A stretch of 64,000 nt of DNA from Hanleya hanleyi (taxonomy: Eukaryota > Mollusca > Polyplacophora > Lepidopleurida > Hanleyidae). The stretch covers positions 62,001 to 126,000 of the forward strand of contig JAVTVY010037144.1 in the NCBI GenBank assembly GCA_036873755.1, in the 5' to 3' direction. Shown piece after piece: positions 26,850 through 39,700 of the stretch. The notes beneath the pieces are model-generated. The model was not told the origin of the DNA. It did no database searches and saw nothing but the letters and a program-made list of their open reading frames with translations. Each line of letters begins with the position of its first letter. The first letter of the stretch is position 1. The position numbers were made by a program, and so were the translations under genes.

Positions 26850-29800
26850 GGTTTCTATTTGCGAGCCAAAGGCGAACCCTTGACTATCTTGCTTAGCAGA
26901 CCTCGTTCCGCCCTCATTCCAGTTACGTGACCAAGAAAAACTGCGCTGATGGTAAAATACTTCAAGGTTTTACTTTCTGTACTAAACTATTCGCTGATAC
27001 CGAATGTAAACTATTTAATCCAAGCAAGCATAACAATAAAATGTTAATAGATAGATCAATGAAATTTTATAGAAATCCGTGCGATATTTGGCTCAATTCA
27101 TGTCCTTCAGTGGGAATACACTGATATCGCGGAACGCCTTTAAAGTTTTAGTCTTCCCAACATTTGCCTGGCTTGTTGGATTTTGATGGTAGATTTTTTC
27201 TTCAAATAGATTTTGTTTTAAATTATGTTTCCTTTATATTTATTAATGTTCATGGTTGTTGAAAACGTGCGTGTTTATCTGCCACCGGGTATATCCCACA
27301 AGCTATGGTGCTTTCGAATCTCTTGTCACGTGACGGTCCCCTTGCTCGCCGTAAACAAGTGGTCTGATTGGTCAATATATCCAGGATGTTGCTTCACGTT
27401 GAACACGATACATTGCCCAAGCATATTAGGGGTATCTATCTCATACTATAGGTATCTATCTAGGATAGAGACACCCCTGGTTTTAGCGAGTATGCATGAA
27501 TAATTGAATTGCGACAAGGGTGTCTAGTGTGGCATAATGTTTGAAGGTTGTCTGGGAGGGTTATAACTTTCATTCACACTGAGAAAAACCTGAATAACGA
27601 ATTTATACCCCTCAAAGCCTTTTTCAATTAATATATGGAATTATTGAGTAAAAAGGTCTCAAATGTAGCACAGGTATTCTTTTTGGCAAAACCCGTTGCG
27701 CACGCGAGTACAGACTTTTGTAGGCGCGCAACAAGAACAGCTGTGTGAGTGTGTTCAATTTTTGAGCTAAATATAACCTGGGACAGAATACCAGATATAA
27801 CAATGTACAAGGTATGTTTCCACGACATGCGCGAAGTAGAATACTCAGATTATGGTGGCATTCTGGTCATTATTATTGTATCTCACGCAAGTAGCAACTT
27901 TAAGTGAAGATGTCCATTTTCATGCACACATGAATCGTGTATATTATAGGCCTGGTACACATGACAAGTGAGACCAAATTATCTTATTACACAACACGAT
28001 GGCTTCGATACGACACCATGCACGCCACATTTGGACCCATGATGGCCCATATATTGTCCAAACCTGCTCATGCCCATCCGAAAATACCATTTCTCTATTA
28101 CTCTTCAACTGCGCAGGAGCACCTCGACGTCACCACTCAACGTGGACAGCACAGCAGTCTTATTTCAAATGCTAGATTTCCACTTTATATACTACTGGCG
28201 AATAGGAATAAGCATATGAGAGAATAACCTAGGAATTGTTTGAAGACCCCAAGTCGTCGTATGCAGAGGCGGAAGCTCCTTGAGAATTGGGGTGTGGGTG
28301 GGGTGGGCGGGGGTGTCTCAACTATCCCAACACTTCAGGTGAGGGTTGGTACACTTTGACTCAGGGGTATTTCAACGAAATTATCTGATGTGAATTAAGA
28401 TTACAAACGAGTTAATATTGAGGACATAAAACTGCGTGAATTTGCTCTTCAAAAACAGATTGCATTAACGCTGTCATTTGTCGGTACGGTAATTGGAAGA
28501 AAGAACCTCTTGATTTGACAGTCATCAGCTTGACTTGTCACCTCAGGCTTTTTCCAAAAATGGCGATATTAAAAATGAGAAGCCCCACCTTCTTAAATGT
28601 GGGTGTGGGAGCCAACCCCACCGCTTTGGTCGCCCATGATATCAGATAACAGCTTTAAAGCTTGTTTAATTGGAGCACCTTGGTCATCGAAATATATGTT
28701 CGATACTCTTGTAAAGGATCACCTCGAAAGAGTTTCAAAGACCTTAGTCATCTACAGCTAATCTTGGTATTATGGCCGATATTTGGAAGTTTTAAAATCT
28801 TTTTCAAAACAAATAGATGATATCTCCGGGAGAGAAATCTGCTTCTCAGGAAGTAGCTTTGATGTGCTTATCGTGTCTAGAAGCTGGTTTAGGTCGCGCC
28901 TGCCTCCCAGATGAAAAAATAACAACCCTTTTTATGGGATTCACGTGTGAACAACATTCATATTATGACCGTTTTGGCGAAAACTATGAAAATCATTCAT
29001 CTGAATTGATCGTGTATATATTATTCGGACATCGCTCGGTCCAATGGCCAAATTTCTTTCAGTTTTGAGAAATTATGGTGTGAGAAAACTTGGTCTATAC
29101 TTCAGGCACCTCAACAGTGTCTTTTAGTAATGGTAATTATTTGCATTTGTATTCCAGTTATATAGAAAGGCATTTGTTTCACAGTCCCTTGTTTCAGGAT
29201 AATCATTCAAATCGACAACGATGGACGACAGAATTCTAGAGGAGAATTGGTGCGACGAATAATAGTTGGTTTAAGCATTTTTATTTTATTTCTATGGCTT
29301 GAATTTGAAATCCACCGACAATTTGAAACGAAAAAATATGATAAAGTTTCTTTGAAAATTTTGAAAAGTTATCAGTAGAAACCAATAAAAAAAAATTCAA
29401 TTCCGTGAAAGTTATGCGTGAAAGGAAACGGAACGGTCATAATCAAGAGCGGCCATAATACCAATTAAACTCACCGGTACAGATCGATTCCCGTTACTCG
29501 CAATGAAATCATTTGGGACATCTTTGAGAATGATCCATGTTTGGAACCCCGAAAAAACCCCACACTGAATGTACATACACAGATAGAGATCAGGATATAG
29601 TAGAAAATACAAAAATTTGTATTAAGTCGGGTTTTGTTCGACTTGACATCAATAGGAATGACTCTATTGAAGTCTAAGATGAGAGAAGTAGTTATTTGAA
29701 GGAATTTTATGTAAAATTATATTTATTAATTTTCATAATTTATTGATAATATACATACCATCAAATAACCCAAAGGGCAGGCAACTGTGGGTAATGAGAC

Positions 29801-29880
29801 GAGGGTCCAAATTAACTCTATCAGATTTTTTTCAATTTTGTATTTATGTGTTTTCTTTGTAAAACCAGCATGATTAATTT
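26850..29880. other. Intergenic stretch without a supported gene
   Basis: Short ORFs only, none with recognisable motifs. A segment at 27583-27635 (CTGAATAACGAATTTATACC) matches 45862-45910 and marks another dispersed repeat. A G-rich tract lies at 28280-28320. Confidence 0.4.
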
Positions 29881-29882
29881 AA

Positions 29883-30245
29883 GAAATAATGTTTTCATAG
29901 GCGTGTCCAATGGCTATTTTTCGCACGGTTAGTGTAGGAAAGTTTATATTTTAAGGCAAGTTTATAAACTTTCCCACACTGACCGTGCGTAAAATAACCA
30001 TTGACCACGCCTATGAAAACGTTTTTCTATTCTATTGCACTACCCAAATTGATAATCAACAAAGACTTATAATGAAAGGTTGAAAACATATTTTAAACTT
30101 TGACAACCTTTCTCCCCTTTCTTGAGAAAAACTCGTCTGCTGATGCTCCCGTCTCGGTTGGCATCGTACCAATGTCAGTGGACGAGTTTATGTGGTCTCT
30201 CAAATGGGGAGTGATACTGTCAGCTGTGTGGAAATTACGCATCTT
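29883..30245. repeat. Snap-back repeat family H, copy 2
   Basis: Arms from AGAAATAATGTTTTCATAGG to the complementary CGCCTATGAAAACG enclose a roughly 55-bp stem (CCAATGGCTATTTT..., ...CACGGTTAGTGT...). The same roughly 230-bp tail follows as in copy 1 (GTTGAAAACATATTTTAAAC to GATGGGGAGTGAT-like). Confidence 0.75.
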
Positions 30246-30249
30246 CACA

Positions 30250-30550
30250 TTTCAAGTTAAATGCTACACTAAGTCTCATCGTTCCCAGAGCCCATCAAGT
30301 TCGATAACTCTAGTTGGCAGATCACATCAATGTCGATAACTCTGTGAGAAAGTGGACCTTCCCAAAGAAAATGCCGACTACGTCCTCGATTATAAACCTT
30401 TCTAGGACTTCAGCAGTCGTTAAACCTATTTTTCTCACGCTTGTGTTTCTCATTATCTGCCCTCGGGCTAGTGGTTCTGACGAGACCAGATCTTTCAGCG
30501 CCATCAGTTCAGTTCACTTTCGTAATTTCCCCCTTTAAAGAGAGGCACCT
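30250..30550 (-). repeat. 5'-fragment of the neighbouring LINE family
   Basis: 30275-30385 is similar to 34265-34375, inside the upstream ORF of the LINE (shared CATCAAGTTCGATAACTCTA and GAAAATGCCGAC). It lies 3' of the main copy's 3' end in the same orientation, so a second truncated copy is arranged head to tail. Confidence 0.5.
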
Positions 30551-30672
30551 CATTAAGAGTGTTAAAATGCATGTAAAAAATAACAAAAGGTAAAATATAA
30601 AAATAAATTAAAATTAAGTGCTATCTGTTCACCACACAAAGTCACACACAATGGTCATTAGTGTCCAACAAG

Positions 30673-31520
30673 TCAACCACTGGATTCCTGTTTAAGGAGC
30701 ACCAAGTTTCTCTTGTGATGAAGACCGTACGTTAATAGCCGGATGCACTTCTCAAAAGTTGGGATACAGTCGGGGTGGCCACCTAGCATGTTGATAACCC
30801 TGGCTGGGTTAATGATCATCTCACAGGCACCTTGTGGAGTAGTTTTGCTGACACTCACAATATCGAGACAATTGTCACAGATTGAATCGAGGAGCATGAA
30901 GATATATCGCATACGGATGTCTGCCAGAGTTGTGCAGATAACCAGGAAGTGTTGCCTGTCCTCCGGTCCATCGTTGCACAGCTGGCATTCTGGGTTTACA
31001 TTATACTGGTTGAATGAAGCCCAATTTGCTTGGAGTATATATGTTCCGGTAAGCAGTTTCAATCTTATGCCCAGCCTGCGTATATCGCATGGTGACGTGG
31101 AAACTGAAGCAATCGAGGGATGTGGCTTCTCCAAGCAATCATCAGCTGGGTCCAAGAAACGCAGGGACGGATACAAACGTATCTTGAAGAGCAGGTCTTC
31201 GGTCCAGTAGGCACTGACAGCTCCCCTAGTGATCCTCTTCCAGCGATTTTTGGATGGAGGGCAGTCCAGCAAGTCATGGATCGACGGCAGAGAATATTTA
31301 GCAAGAATCTGTCTTGCATTGGCAAACCAGCTAGTGCTGAATAGGCCCTTTGTTGCTACTTGTCGAACAGCAATGTCATGCTCAATGATCTTTTCGTCAG
31401 CGCAGATATTCCGCAGCATGGAGAGAACCCGCAGATGAAGCTTGGCAATCAATGGTAGGGTCCCTGCAAGGACATACGGAGTTGGATCTGCGACCCTAGT
31501 GGGAAGGGAGAGGACTTCCT
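30673..31520 (-). pseudogene. LINE C-terminal region with zinc knuckle
   Basis: Contains LKEVLSLPTRVADP and LAGTLPLIAKLHLRVLS in the frame that follows the 31521 break. Later comes CQLCNDGPEDRQHFLVIC (C-x2-C-x8-H-x4-C), the knuckle found after many LINE RTs. Confidence 0.8.
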
Positions 31521-32492
31521 TCAGTGTCTTTTATAAAAACGCTCCAGGCAATCTATTTCCTTGACGTTTGGCGGGGTCACGTCCAGACCATGTAGTAATA
31601 CCGGAATGAAATAAATGTCCAGCAAGTGGCAGGATGTTGTGGGATTAAAGCCATTACGGCCGTGAAGACCCGGACCCATCAGAGAGTATAGGACTCGCCT
31701 TGCTTTGGAGATATTCTCTTCCACGTTGAGCTTAGAGGAGATCAGTGTTTTGTCCCGAATAATACCAAGATGCTTTGGAGTTTCTGGTGTAGGGAGATCC
31801 TGACTCCCCATCTGTAACGGTGATATGCTTTTTGCATTTGACAGGATAGCACTTTTTTGGGGTTGGATTTCATACTTTTCATTGGAGCTGTAGTCCTCGG
31901 CTAAGAAAAGGAGAGTTTGCAGGTCAAGGTCATTATTAGCCATCAGGGCGACATCGTCTGCACAAGTTGGCGAGCAACAGTTGGATAGGCCAATTTTTGA
32001 TCCAAGGTCAGTGTCAGAGAGCCTAGACAGTAGGTCATTTACATAGATCTTGTACAAGTCTGTTGATAGAATGCCACCTTGACGGACCCCTTGTTGCTGG
32101 AGTATCTTAACGGACAGTTCGTTTTTCCATTTGATCTGTGTATGGGCGTTATCATGCAGGTTGGAAACTGTAAGCCAGAGAGTCCCATCCACACCAGTGT
32201 GGTACAGCTTTCGAAAAAGACTCGAGTGGTTTACAACATCAAAGGCTGATTTGGCATCTAGAAAGGCGACGATCGTGTTTTTAGACTGTTGCTTCGATTC
32301 TAGGACAGATTCCCGCAGGAGCAGCGCACAGAATAGTGGAGAAACCCCTTTTGTGAAACCACGTTGTAGAGAATGTTGTGCTCGTGCGAGTGTTGGTTGG
32401 ATTCGGTTTCGAACAACGGTTTCCAGGATTTTGGTGATTATTGGTGTAATAGTTATTCCTCTGTAGTTAGTGGACTGTTCTTTGTTTCCCAT
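31521..32492 (-). pseudogene. LINE reverse transcriptase, catalytic part
   Basis: 323 codons. STNYRGITITPIITKILE, FLDAKSAFDVVNH (Asp79), QGVRQGGILSTDLY and TCADDVALMA (Asp179-Asp180) are the RT blocks. The catalytic box reads C-A-D-D where most LINEs have Y/F-A-D-D. It stops after LERFYKRH because of a frameshift; the homologous frame resumes directly. Confidence 0.9.
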
Positions 32493-33402
32493 TTTTTTTG
32501 AAGATAGGGGTCAAGATTCCATTTTTCATAATTTCAGGGACTTGGTTTGAGCGCAGTATGGCATTCGGCAGGCATACTATGGCTGGAACGATGATGTCAA
32601 TACCATGAATGATATGTTCTGCAGATACGCCCTCACCATCTGGTGCCTTGCCTGTGTTAAGGTTGGATATTGCTAGTCGCACATCAGATTCGGTGAATAC
32701 TGGAATGGGGTCTTCTTGATTCTTGCATAGGTCTTCAATGATCATTTTGTCAAATTGAACGGCAGAGTTGTAGCTTAAGTTGAATTTTGGGTTCAGGGAT
32801 GGGGTGGAGAGCTTGGTAAAGTGTTCATGCCATCCTTTAAGGATGTCGCCCTCAGGGTAACAGGTATCCTCCACGAAGAGGCTGTTGATAGGGACCGATT
32901 TGGTGGCTCGTTGGGTCTTCACTAATTTGAAGAATGTTGCCTTGTCATTTTCTCTGGCCTCCATTATTTTCTCCATGTTGGAGTCCCGTTTGATAGCGAC
33001 CGCCACTCTCTGTTCTTGTCGTAGCGGTTTCTTGCTCTGTCGTAGTTCAAAATTTGCAGGTTGATCAGAGTTAGAAGGGGATCCTAAGTTCTTCCAGTTA
33101 TAAAAGGCAGCTTTCTTTTGTTGTACTGCATGGTGTATGGAATCACTCCAAACTCTGAGTCGTCTCGGTGCCTTCATTGTGGGGTGGATTGGTGATGGAA
33201 TCGCCTCCGTTAGTGCCGTGCAAATTTTGTTGTACAGGAGGTGTAAGTCAAATATGCTGGATGTACCATAATATGCGTCCAATGGGGTATGGCCCACATT
33301 TTCTGCTAGCTGTTCGCGATACTGAACTTGATCAAGTTTGTCAAGTTTGTCTCTAAAACGTTCAACTAAATCCTTGCCAATTTCATCTTTAGAATTCGGC
33401 AC
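32467..33402 (-). pseudogene. LINE reverse transcriptase, N-terminal part
   Basis: 311 codons. SNLNTGKAPDGEGVSAEHI is the typical lead-in motif of LINE RTs, preceded by a basic region. It ends at KNGILTPIFKK, where an A8 run (about 32492-32500) shifts the frame into the next ORF. Confidence 0.85.
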
Positions 33403-33867
33403 CCAGTTTAGATCTTTTCCATCAGATCATTGACCAGTATCTCACTAATGGTTTATATCACGCTTTGTATCATCTCATATCATCTTAGATTTAGAAGAGA
33501 CATGCCTACTTGGTTGTACACCATTACCCCTTTCTACCAGATGAGATTTGCATAATGAACATCAGAAAATAGAGGATCAAATTCACTCACATGGAAGTCA
33601 TATACGGTACTAAATTAAGTAGTAGTCTACCGTTGCAAATAAACAAGTCATTTCATTTACAAAACTGCAATAATCTTCTCCCATAAGTGTACATTTTCTA
33701 ATTATCTAGAATTCTCTTTGTTTCTGTAATCCCAAGACATTCAAATTATATTCGGTATCTAACGATGGTCTCATAGAATCCTCCATATTCAATGACTCCC
33801 ACACAGTATCGTCAAAGCTGACATAATCTGTTTGTTTACTAGAAAAGGCATTAAAGTCACCAGCTAA
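33403..33867. other. Non-open stretch inside the LINE
   Basis: Lies between the endonuclease and RT ORFs. Stops in all minus frames; probably decayed linker of the element. Confidence 0.5.
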
Positions 33868-34537
33868 TCACACATGATACTCCTCATTACTGAATTCTAA
33901 TAATTCCTGTTCAAGCTGATCAGAACTATCCACCGATGAATATTTTGTACCTTCAGGTGGGATATACACAGCCCCCAGCAATATATCCTTCTCATATCCA
34001 AACAAATTCTTGCTAATCTCCAACCATAAAACATATTTAGATTTACTTTGTATTGGCATAACGTGTTGCTTAAATTCACTGCTCATAGATGATCATACCA
34101 CCACATTTAAGAACACTTAACTTCTGCTTATTCTTTATGTAAACATTATAACCTGATTTTTGAAGCTTATCTCCTATCATCAGATTATCACTGTCATCTG
34201 TTTTGACTTCAGTTATGAAAACTATATTGCTCACTTTCAACGTTTCTCTAAATTCAGGAAAACCAAGTCTCTCATTGTCCCCAGAGCACATCAAGTTCGA
34301 TAACTCTAGTTGGAAGATCACATCAAGGTCGATAACTTTCTGAGGTGACACTGAACTTCTCGGAGAAAATGCCGACATGTGAACGTGCGTCAGAAGGACG
34401 ACGTCTGGCAAAGCTGAAAATTTAGTTTTCTCAGGGAAAGATTGACTGTCAGATTTGACAGAAATGTTGTCTGTCGCAGGCATAATCAACAGAAGAATCC
34501 CACAAAAGGTGTGACATTGCAGGACTCTGAAAGTCAA
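33868..34537 (-). pseudogene. LINE endonuclease (EEP) domain remnant
   Basis: Two overlapping minus-strand ORFs. The upstream one (34076-34537) carries VSNIVFITEVKTDDSD, matching the 'hIICLTETK' strand of apurinic-type endonucleases. The next (33868-34086) carries LLGAVYIPPEGTKYSS, matching the 'GVYRPP' strand. They overlap in different frames. 33403-33867 lacks a continuous frame but should hold the rest of the domain. Confidence 0.65.
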
Positions 34538-34823
34538 GATAAATTGTAAATTTACAACAACAACAAATTACAAAATTCGCGGTCCAAATTCGCTGCCGTT
34601 CATCGCTCAACAACACTCAACAGCATGAAATTGATTATCTCGTATGACAGACAAAACATTTTAGCGTAAAAACAACCCTCCCAGTGGCAATGCATAAAAA
34701 GAGAATTCAAATTCCATAGTCTGACATGTCTGATAAATTTTATGCAGTTATAACAGTTATAATACAGATTTCTATTGAATGTAGCCTTGTAGGGTCTGCC
34801 CGTTTAACGGGCAAAATCGAGTA

Positions 34824-36832
34824 AAGCCCAACTCACACTACAAACATTTTGTTGTTAATACAACAGAACAGTTTGTTCGTAGTAAATTTAGCCCAACTCA
34901 CACTACAAACATTGTGTTGTACTATTAGAACAAAAATACTGTTCAGAACATGTTTTATCTGCAGTGTGAGCATCATCCGAACGCACAATCTGATTAAAAC
35001 TCAGACTTAATAAACCGCTCCTCTATCAGACATGTCGCTGATTAAGATCTGGGACAGTTCCTATCTTAAATCTGTCGTGCATGTCAGACTGGCGACCAAT
35101 CACAGTCCAGCCTCGACAGGCGAAGAGCCTGTGTTGGCGCTTTCCATTTGGAGGCAACGCCAGCATTGCTCGGGCACAGTAAATGGAATGTGCACAATCA
35201 AGGCATTGCCAGCAGCCGCGCCGACTACGCGAAATGGAAAGCGCCCTATATTCAGTGGCGGCCAAGTTCAAGGGCGAGATCGAAAGTTATGGTGTGCCAT
35301 GCGTGCCCTCATTAAAGCAGGAGCAACTGCAGATGTTTTCTTGCATGCTACGTAAAAAGACACTGTATAGCCGTTCTTCCTACCGGCTACGGGAAATCTT
35401 TATGTTGCCGAGTGTACGGACGAGACGCAGAAAAATCCAACCCCCATGCAGGCGGATGACGAAATTCTTGCTGTTGACTCCAGTTCATGAGCGATCACCG
35501 AAGATTATTATTTGCTCCCCGTTGCTCTCTTTACTCACCGTTGCTCTCTTTATTTAATGACAGACCAGGTGAAAAGATCAAGGGATATTTCTTGCACTGC
35601 TGGATATATAGGTACAGTTATTTTGTTTCATAAAATCAGTTCATAACTGCATCACAACAACATTCGGAGATTAGGAGATTAGCCGTCACGCTATACTACG
35701 AGGCGTCTCATTGGGCGACTATTTGTCCCGGAAACTATTTGATTCGGAGTTCATCTGACGGATTTGTTATAGGAACTGTCCCAGATCTTAATCAGCGACA
35801 TGTCCGATAGAGGAGCGGTTTATTAAGTCTGAGTTTTAATCAGATTGCCGAACGCATGGCACGATCTTACGTAGAAACTTCTGGTCTTAGCCATGCAGTA
35901 ATGGGTGCAATCTGAGTGTATTGGGGCATTTCCCAAATGGTCACATCCGATTGGTCCCGTGACATCCGACATTGGCGCAATCACATTTGTAAAATGGAGA
36001 CACACCTCCAGAGAAAGCGATCGATTGAAATGATCCCTTGGTGGGCCTCGAAGTGCCCTATCACAAGATAAAAAGCGTATCATTTTCCTGTGAACTGCCA
36101 ATTTTATTTTTTCTCGAATATGTTGGGCCGTTTGTAATAGGATTTTTCTTATGAAAAACAAAGAAGCATGCTCCATTAGAGTGAGAAATAAAATACCTAA
36201 TTCGCACTTCATTTTGGTCTTGCATAGAATTGCCCGGTCTTGCGCCTCGTGACATTGACATGTCTGATGTCTGAGTTGCCCAGATCAAAATATTTAAATA
36301 CAGATAATTTCATTGGCTCGTTTAAATTGGACAGACATGTGACTTGATGCTTTGGAAACAGCTTTCAAACAGGATTATCTCCCTCCAGATATTCGTCTTT
36401 TGTGGCTGATAGGTGGCACCATGTGAAATAAATGCCGAGTCATAGCGATAAGCTAAGGGTAGTGTTAAGTGAAACGTGAAATGCCCTTAGCAAGCTAAGA
36501 TGCAGTGTGAGGTGCCCAGAAACACGAACATTCTGCCATTTTGTTGTGTCCGGTGAGAGTGGCTTCGTCACATGACCGACACCTGCCAGTTGATTGGATA
36601 ACTGTTGGTAAATGTTCGGACACATGTTCTCGATCACCACACACTGAACAGAAGACAAATACTGTTTTGAGGATGAAAGCATGTTCTGAAAATCAAACGG
36701 GTTTGATTTCACGAACTTGTCCCTCGAACAGAATGTTCATGTTTCTGGGTACCTCACACTGCATACAAAACATGTTCTGAACAATGTTTTTTGTTCTAGT
36801 ACAACAAAATGTTTGTAATGTGAGTTGGGCTT
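34824..36832. mobile_element. 2-kb TIR element (AAGCCCAACTCACA type) with a nested element
   Basis: The left end AAGCCCAACTCACACTAC (34824) and right end GTAATGTGAGTTGGGCTT (to 36832) match over about 32 bp with one difference. Each is flanked by TA, as in Tc1/mariner-like insertions. The left TIR has a second, longer copy at 34896-34975. An internal inverted repeat lies at about 36498-36540 and 36725-36768. No transposase ORF seen, so a non-autonomous copy. 34986-35847 is a later insertion. Confidence 0.75.
34986..35847. mobile_element. CAATCT-TIR element 1, nested, 9-bp target duplication
   Basis: TIRs 34986-35064 and 35769-35847 are 79 bp with one mismatch, starting CAATCTGATTAAAACTCAG. 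The 9-bp direct repeat CCGAACGCA flanks it at 34977-34985 and 35848-35856. 862 bp, no transposase recognised. TIR length and 9-bp TSD fit Mutator-like elements. The near-perfect TIRs suggest recent movement. Confidence 0.88.
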
Positions 36833-36839
36833 TAGCTGC

Positions 36840-38500
36840 TGGACCGAAATGTCCGGCAGTTAATAACCGATACTTTATCCGCCATTTTCTCCACTCAAAA
36901 TAATGAAATCCACCTTTTAAGTTAAATCTCGGACTTTGAATCCATTCCAAACTTTGCGTGGGTAGTTTATTCGAGCATTCTCACAGCTTCCCTGAACCGG
37001 GGAAGACAAATTTTGCACGATGTATAAATTCTTCAGCCAATAAAAAATCACTACTGCTACATTTTCCATGTTCGGAGATGGTCCAGCAGCTTAAACTGGC
37101 AGACAGAAATCAGAAATCAGTATTGTAAAATATCTTGTAGGGGCAGCATGTCGGATTAGAGTCCAACGAAATCCCAACCTTGACCTGAGCGTTTCAGGCC
37201 AGGGTCGGCTTTATGCCCCAGGTCGTGGGGCCTTCAGATGTTTTCAGTCCCTACCACTACCAGTGCCAGTCTGGTAGCTTACAGTCGAGGAAATGCGATT
37301 GGTTGAGATTTTACGATGTGGGAGTTTGGGTGAGATTTCTGTGGGATGGTGTTCGTCTCCTGCGTAATCATTGGTGGACAGTTCCAGCCAAGTTTTCAGG
37401 TCTTCATTTCCGTCACTACATCATGCTTTCTCTATATTCAATTATTGCATGTACAGTCCAGGTTGCTTTGGTGCATGGGCTGCGCAGTCCTATCCGACAA
37501 TAAAATAATCCCATCCCACATTCACTCTTTTTATCAAGTTTAGTACATCATTTGATCGTTAATGAGGAGCTGATGTAAAAAAAATCGATCTGCAATTAGT
37601 TAAAAAGTATTCATATTCCACCCATGCAGTGTAGTGACCCCAGACTGTATATACAATTGAATGTAAAGGCAGCATTGTACGGTGACGGAACGATCAAAGA
37701 CCTGAAAATTTGACTAGGACAGTTTCTGGTCAGAATTAATAGAGGAGACTAAAATTCATAATTGAAAATATTTATATATTTGTTTTCAATACTAAAGAAC
37801 CCCCCCCCCCAAAAAAAATGAGAGAAGGAAAAACAAAACAAAGAACAAATAGAACTTCAAGCAGTTTTAATATCTTCTAAATTGAAGAAGACTTTGATTG
37901 GTCCAGAGTGCCAGTGAATTTGTTAGCAGCTCTGAGCCCCGACTAGCCTACTGCCTTGGCTGTCTGTTCCAGTACCGGTACTTGTTTCATAATGTATTTT
38001 TTCAATTTCCATACAAATCTACGGCCCTATGTATTGTACCTTTGCTGTACGTCAACGTCAAAACTGACGAGATTTCCTGAAGTGCTGTGCTAATTATTCC
38101 TGAATCAGGGAACACTACTGGGCCTAATTCATCAAAAAATAGTTCACCTTCTTAGGAGCCAACAGAATCTTTTTTTTTTTTTTAACAAAATTGAACACCA
38201 TTTTTGATTGAAATCAAAACATAACACACTCTATTACAGGGTGGAATCATAAGTACTGTATCAAGTACATGTATGTTTGATAAAGTATATTGACCTGGTA
38301 AATATACGTTTGTGAGATGATGTTCTGGTTTTAGGTAATATGAATAATTAGCATCTGGCAGTGATGAATAGATGAGTCATATACATATAGGGAGATTAAT
38401 TCTGTGGAGTTTGGTAATTTTTAGAGTAAATGAAGGGAAGTAGCTATGACTGCCTAAAGAAATGCTGGAAACAGACACGAGTCAACATCACAGCAGGCTA
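36840..38500. other. Intergenic stretch, no gene seen
   Basis: No ORF with recognisable motifs. It holds a homopolymer pair C10-A8 at 37801-37818 and nothing else I can name. Confidence 0.4.
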
Positions 38501-38539
38501 GGATTTGAAAACGGGGTGTCTCAGTATACATGTGTACGA

Positions 38540-38800
38540 TATCCTTTTTTGTCAAGAATGAAACTCGGTATTCTCACCCCTGCCCCCGACTCAAACATGT
38601 CAAAGGATTTCATTGCCTCATTAAAAAGAGATATCCAAAACATTGGGTTCATGTGACGTCAACAAGGGGAAAGATGTTACTACTGTGGTGTCGGGAATGG
38701 GAATGACGATGTGTCTGGTACCAAAATTTAGGTCAAGGTCAAAAGCTAATGTCAATGTAACCCAAAAACACGAATTTAAAAAAAAATCAACATTATTAGA
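38540..38800 (+). repeat. Family B-type segment
   Basis: GGTACCAAAATTTAGGTCAAGG, AATGTAACCCAAAAACACG: the AGGTCAAGGTCA-type theme of family B again. Confidence 0.4.
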
Positions 38801-38884
38801 GCATTTCCACAAAGTCGATGCCCTTATGTATTACCGGGAATTAAACTACTCTGCCGCCGCCGCCGCCACCACCATTTCAAACGT

Positions 38885-39700
38885 CTGCTATCTGGCTAGG
38901 CCTGAGGATTTTTTTTTTCTGGTTGTGTTTTTGTCTTTTTATTTGATCACTAGATGGTGCTGTAGTTATGAACATTATTAACCTTTCTGACATGATTTTT
39001 TTCCAACAGCTTTTCCAATTTTTGTGTAATTTGGGTATAGTGCCTGATCTTGTATGACAGAGACAGAACTGAAAAGGTTTTGGTGGTGTTAGATTGATCC
39101 TCAGGGCATGATTTTGGTAACTCAAAAGGTGATGTTTTTCAAAAAATGAAAATTGACCGATTTTGAATAGAGATAAGTTGTATATTAGTGTATTCCAGGT
39201 TGCTGAACAACTATGATATGGCTGGAGGTGTATTTTATTTTCTTTTGCGATCCAGTGCCTGCTGAATTCGAAAATTTGTCGGCACCACCTTAATTATGTG
39301 ATACGTCCATATCTCTTAAACCGTTAGAGATTTTTCTGTCAAACTTTGCTATCTCCCTAGGCCAGGGGAATTTGCCTGGTTGTGTTTGCATGTTTTCATT
39401 TTATCACTAGATGGCACTGTAGTCATGAACATTAAACCTTTCTGACATGATATTTTTCCAATGTCTTTTTTGATTATCATGAAATTTGGATATTGTGATC
39501 TTGTAGGAGAGACACAGAGCTGAAAAAGTTTTGGTAGTGTTATCTTTACCCTAAGGGCACGATTTTGCCAACTTAAAAGGGAGCGTTATTCCCAAAATGA
39601 AAATTGACTGATTTGAACAGAGAGAAGTTGTATAGTGGTGTATTCCAGGCCACTGAACATGAGTAGGATATGGCTGGAGCTGTATTTTATTTCCTTCAGC
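38885..39700 (+). repeat. Two tandem copies of a roughly 460-bp unit
   Basis: TGCTATCTGGCTAGGCC at 38886 and TGCTATCTCCCTAGGCC at 39348 open parallel stretches: CACTAGATGG, CCTTTCTGACATGAT, GAGACAGAACTG and GTGTATTCCAGG. Divergence is moderate. No coding potential. Confidence 0.65.

Larger units (their letters stand above)
30673..34537 (-). mobile_element. Degenerate non-LTR (LINE) retrotransposon, minus strand
   Basis: Read right to left: an endonuclease-like part (33868-34537), a reverse transcriptase (31521-33402) and a C-terminal region with a C-x2-C...H...C knuckle (30673-31520). The reading frame is broken at several points, so this copy should be inactive. The clade is not certain; the layout (EEP endonuclease, RT, C-terminal knuckle) fits CR1/RTE-like elements. 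The AT-rich stretch 30550-30672 is the probable 3' UTR. Confidence 0.85.

Noticed and set aside
34041..34540. A host signalling or secreted protein on the minus strand (153-codon ORF)
   Set aside because: Its C-terminal half matches the first strand of a LINE endonuclease and it continues into the RT ORFs; part of the retrotransposon.
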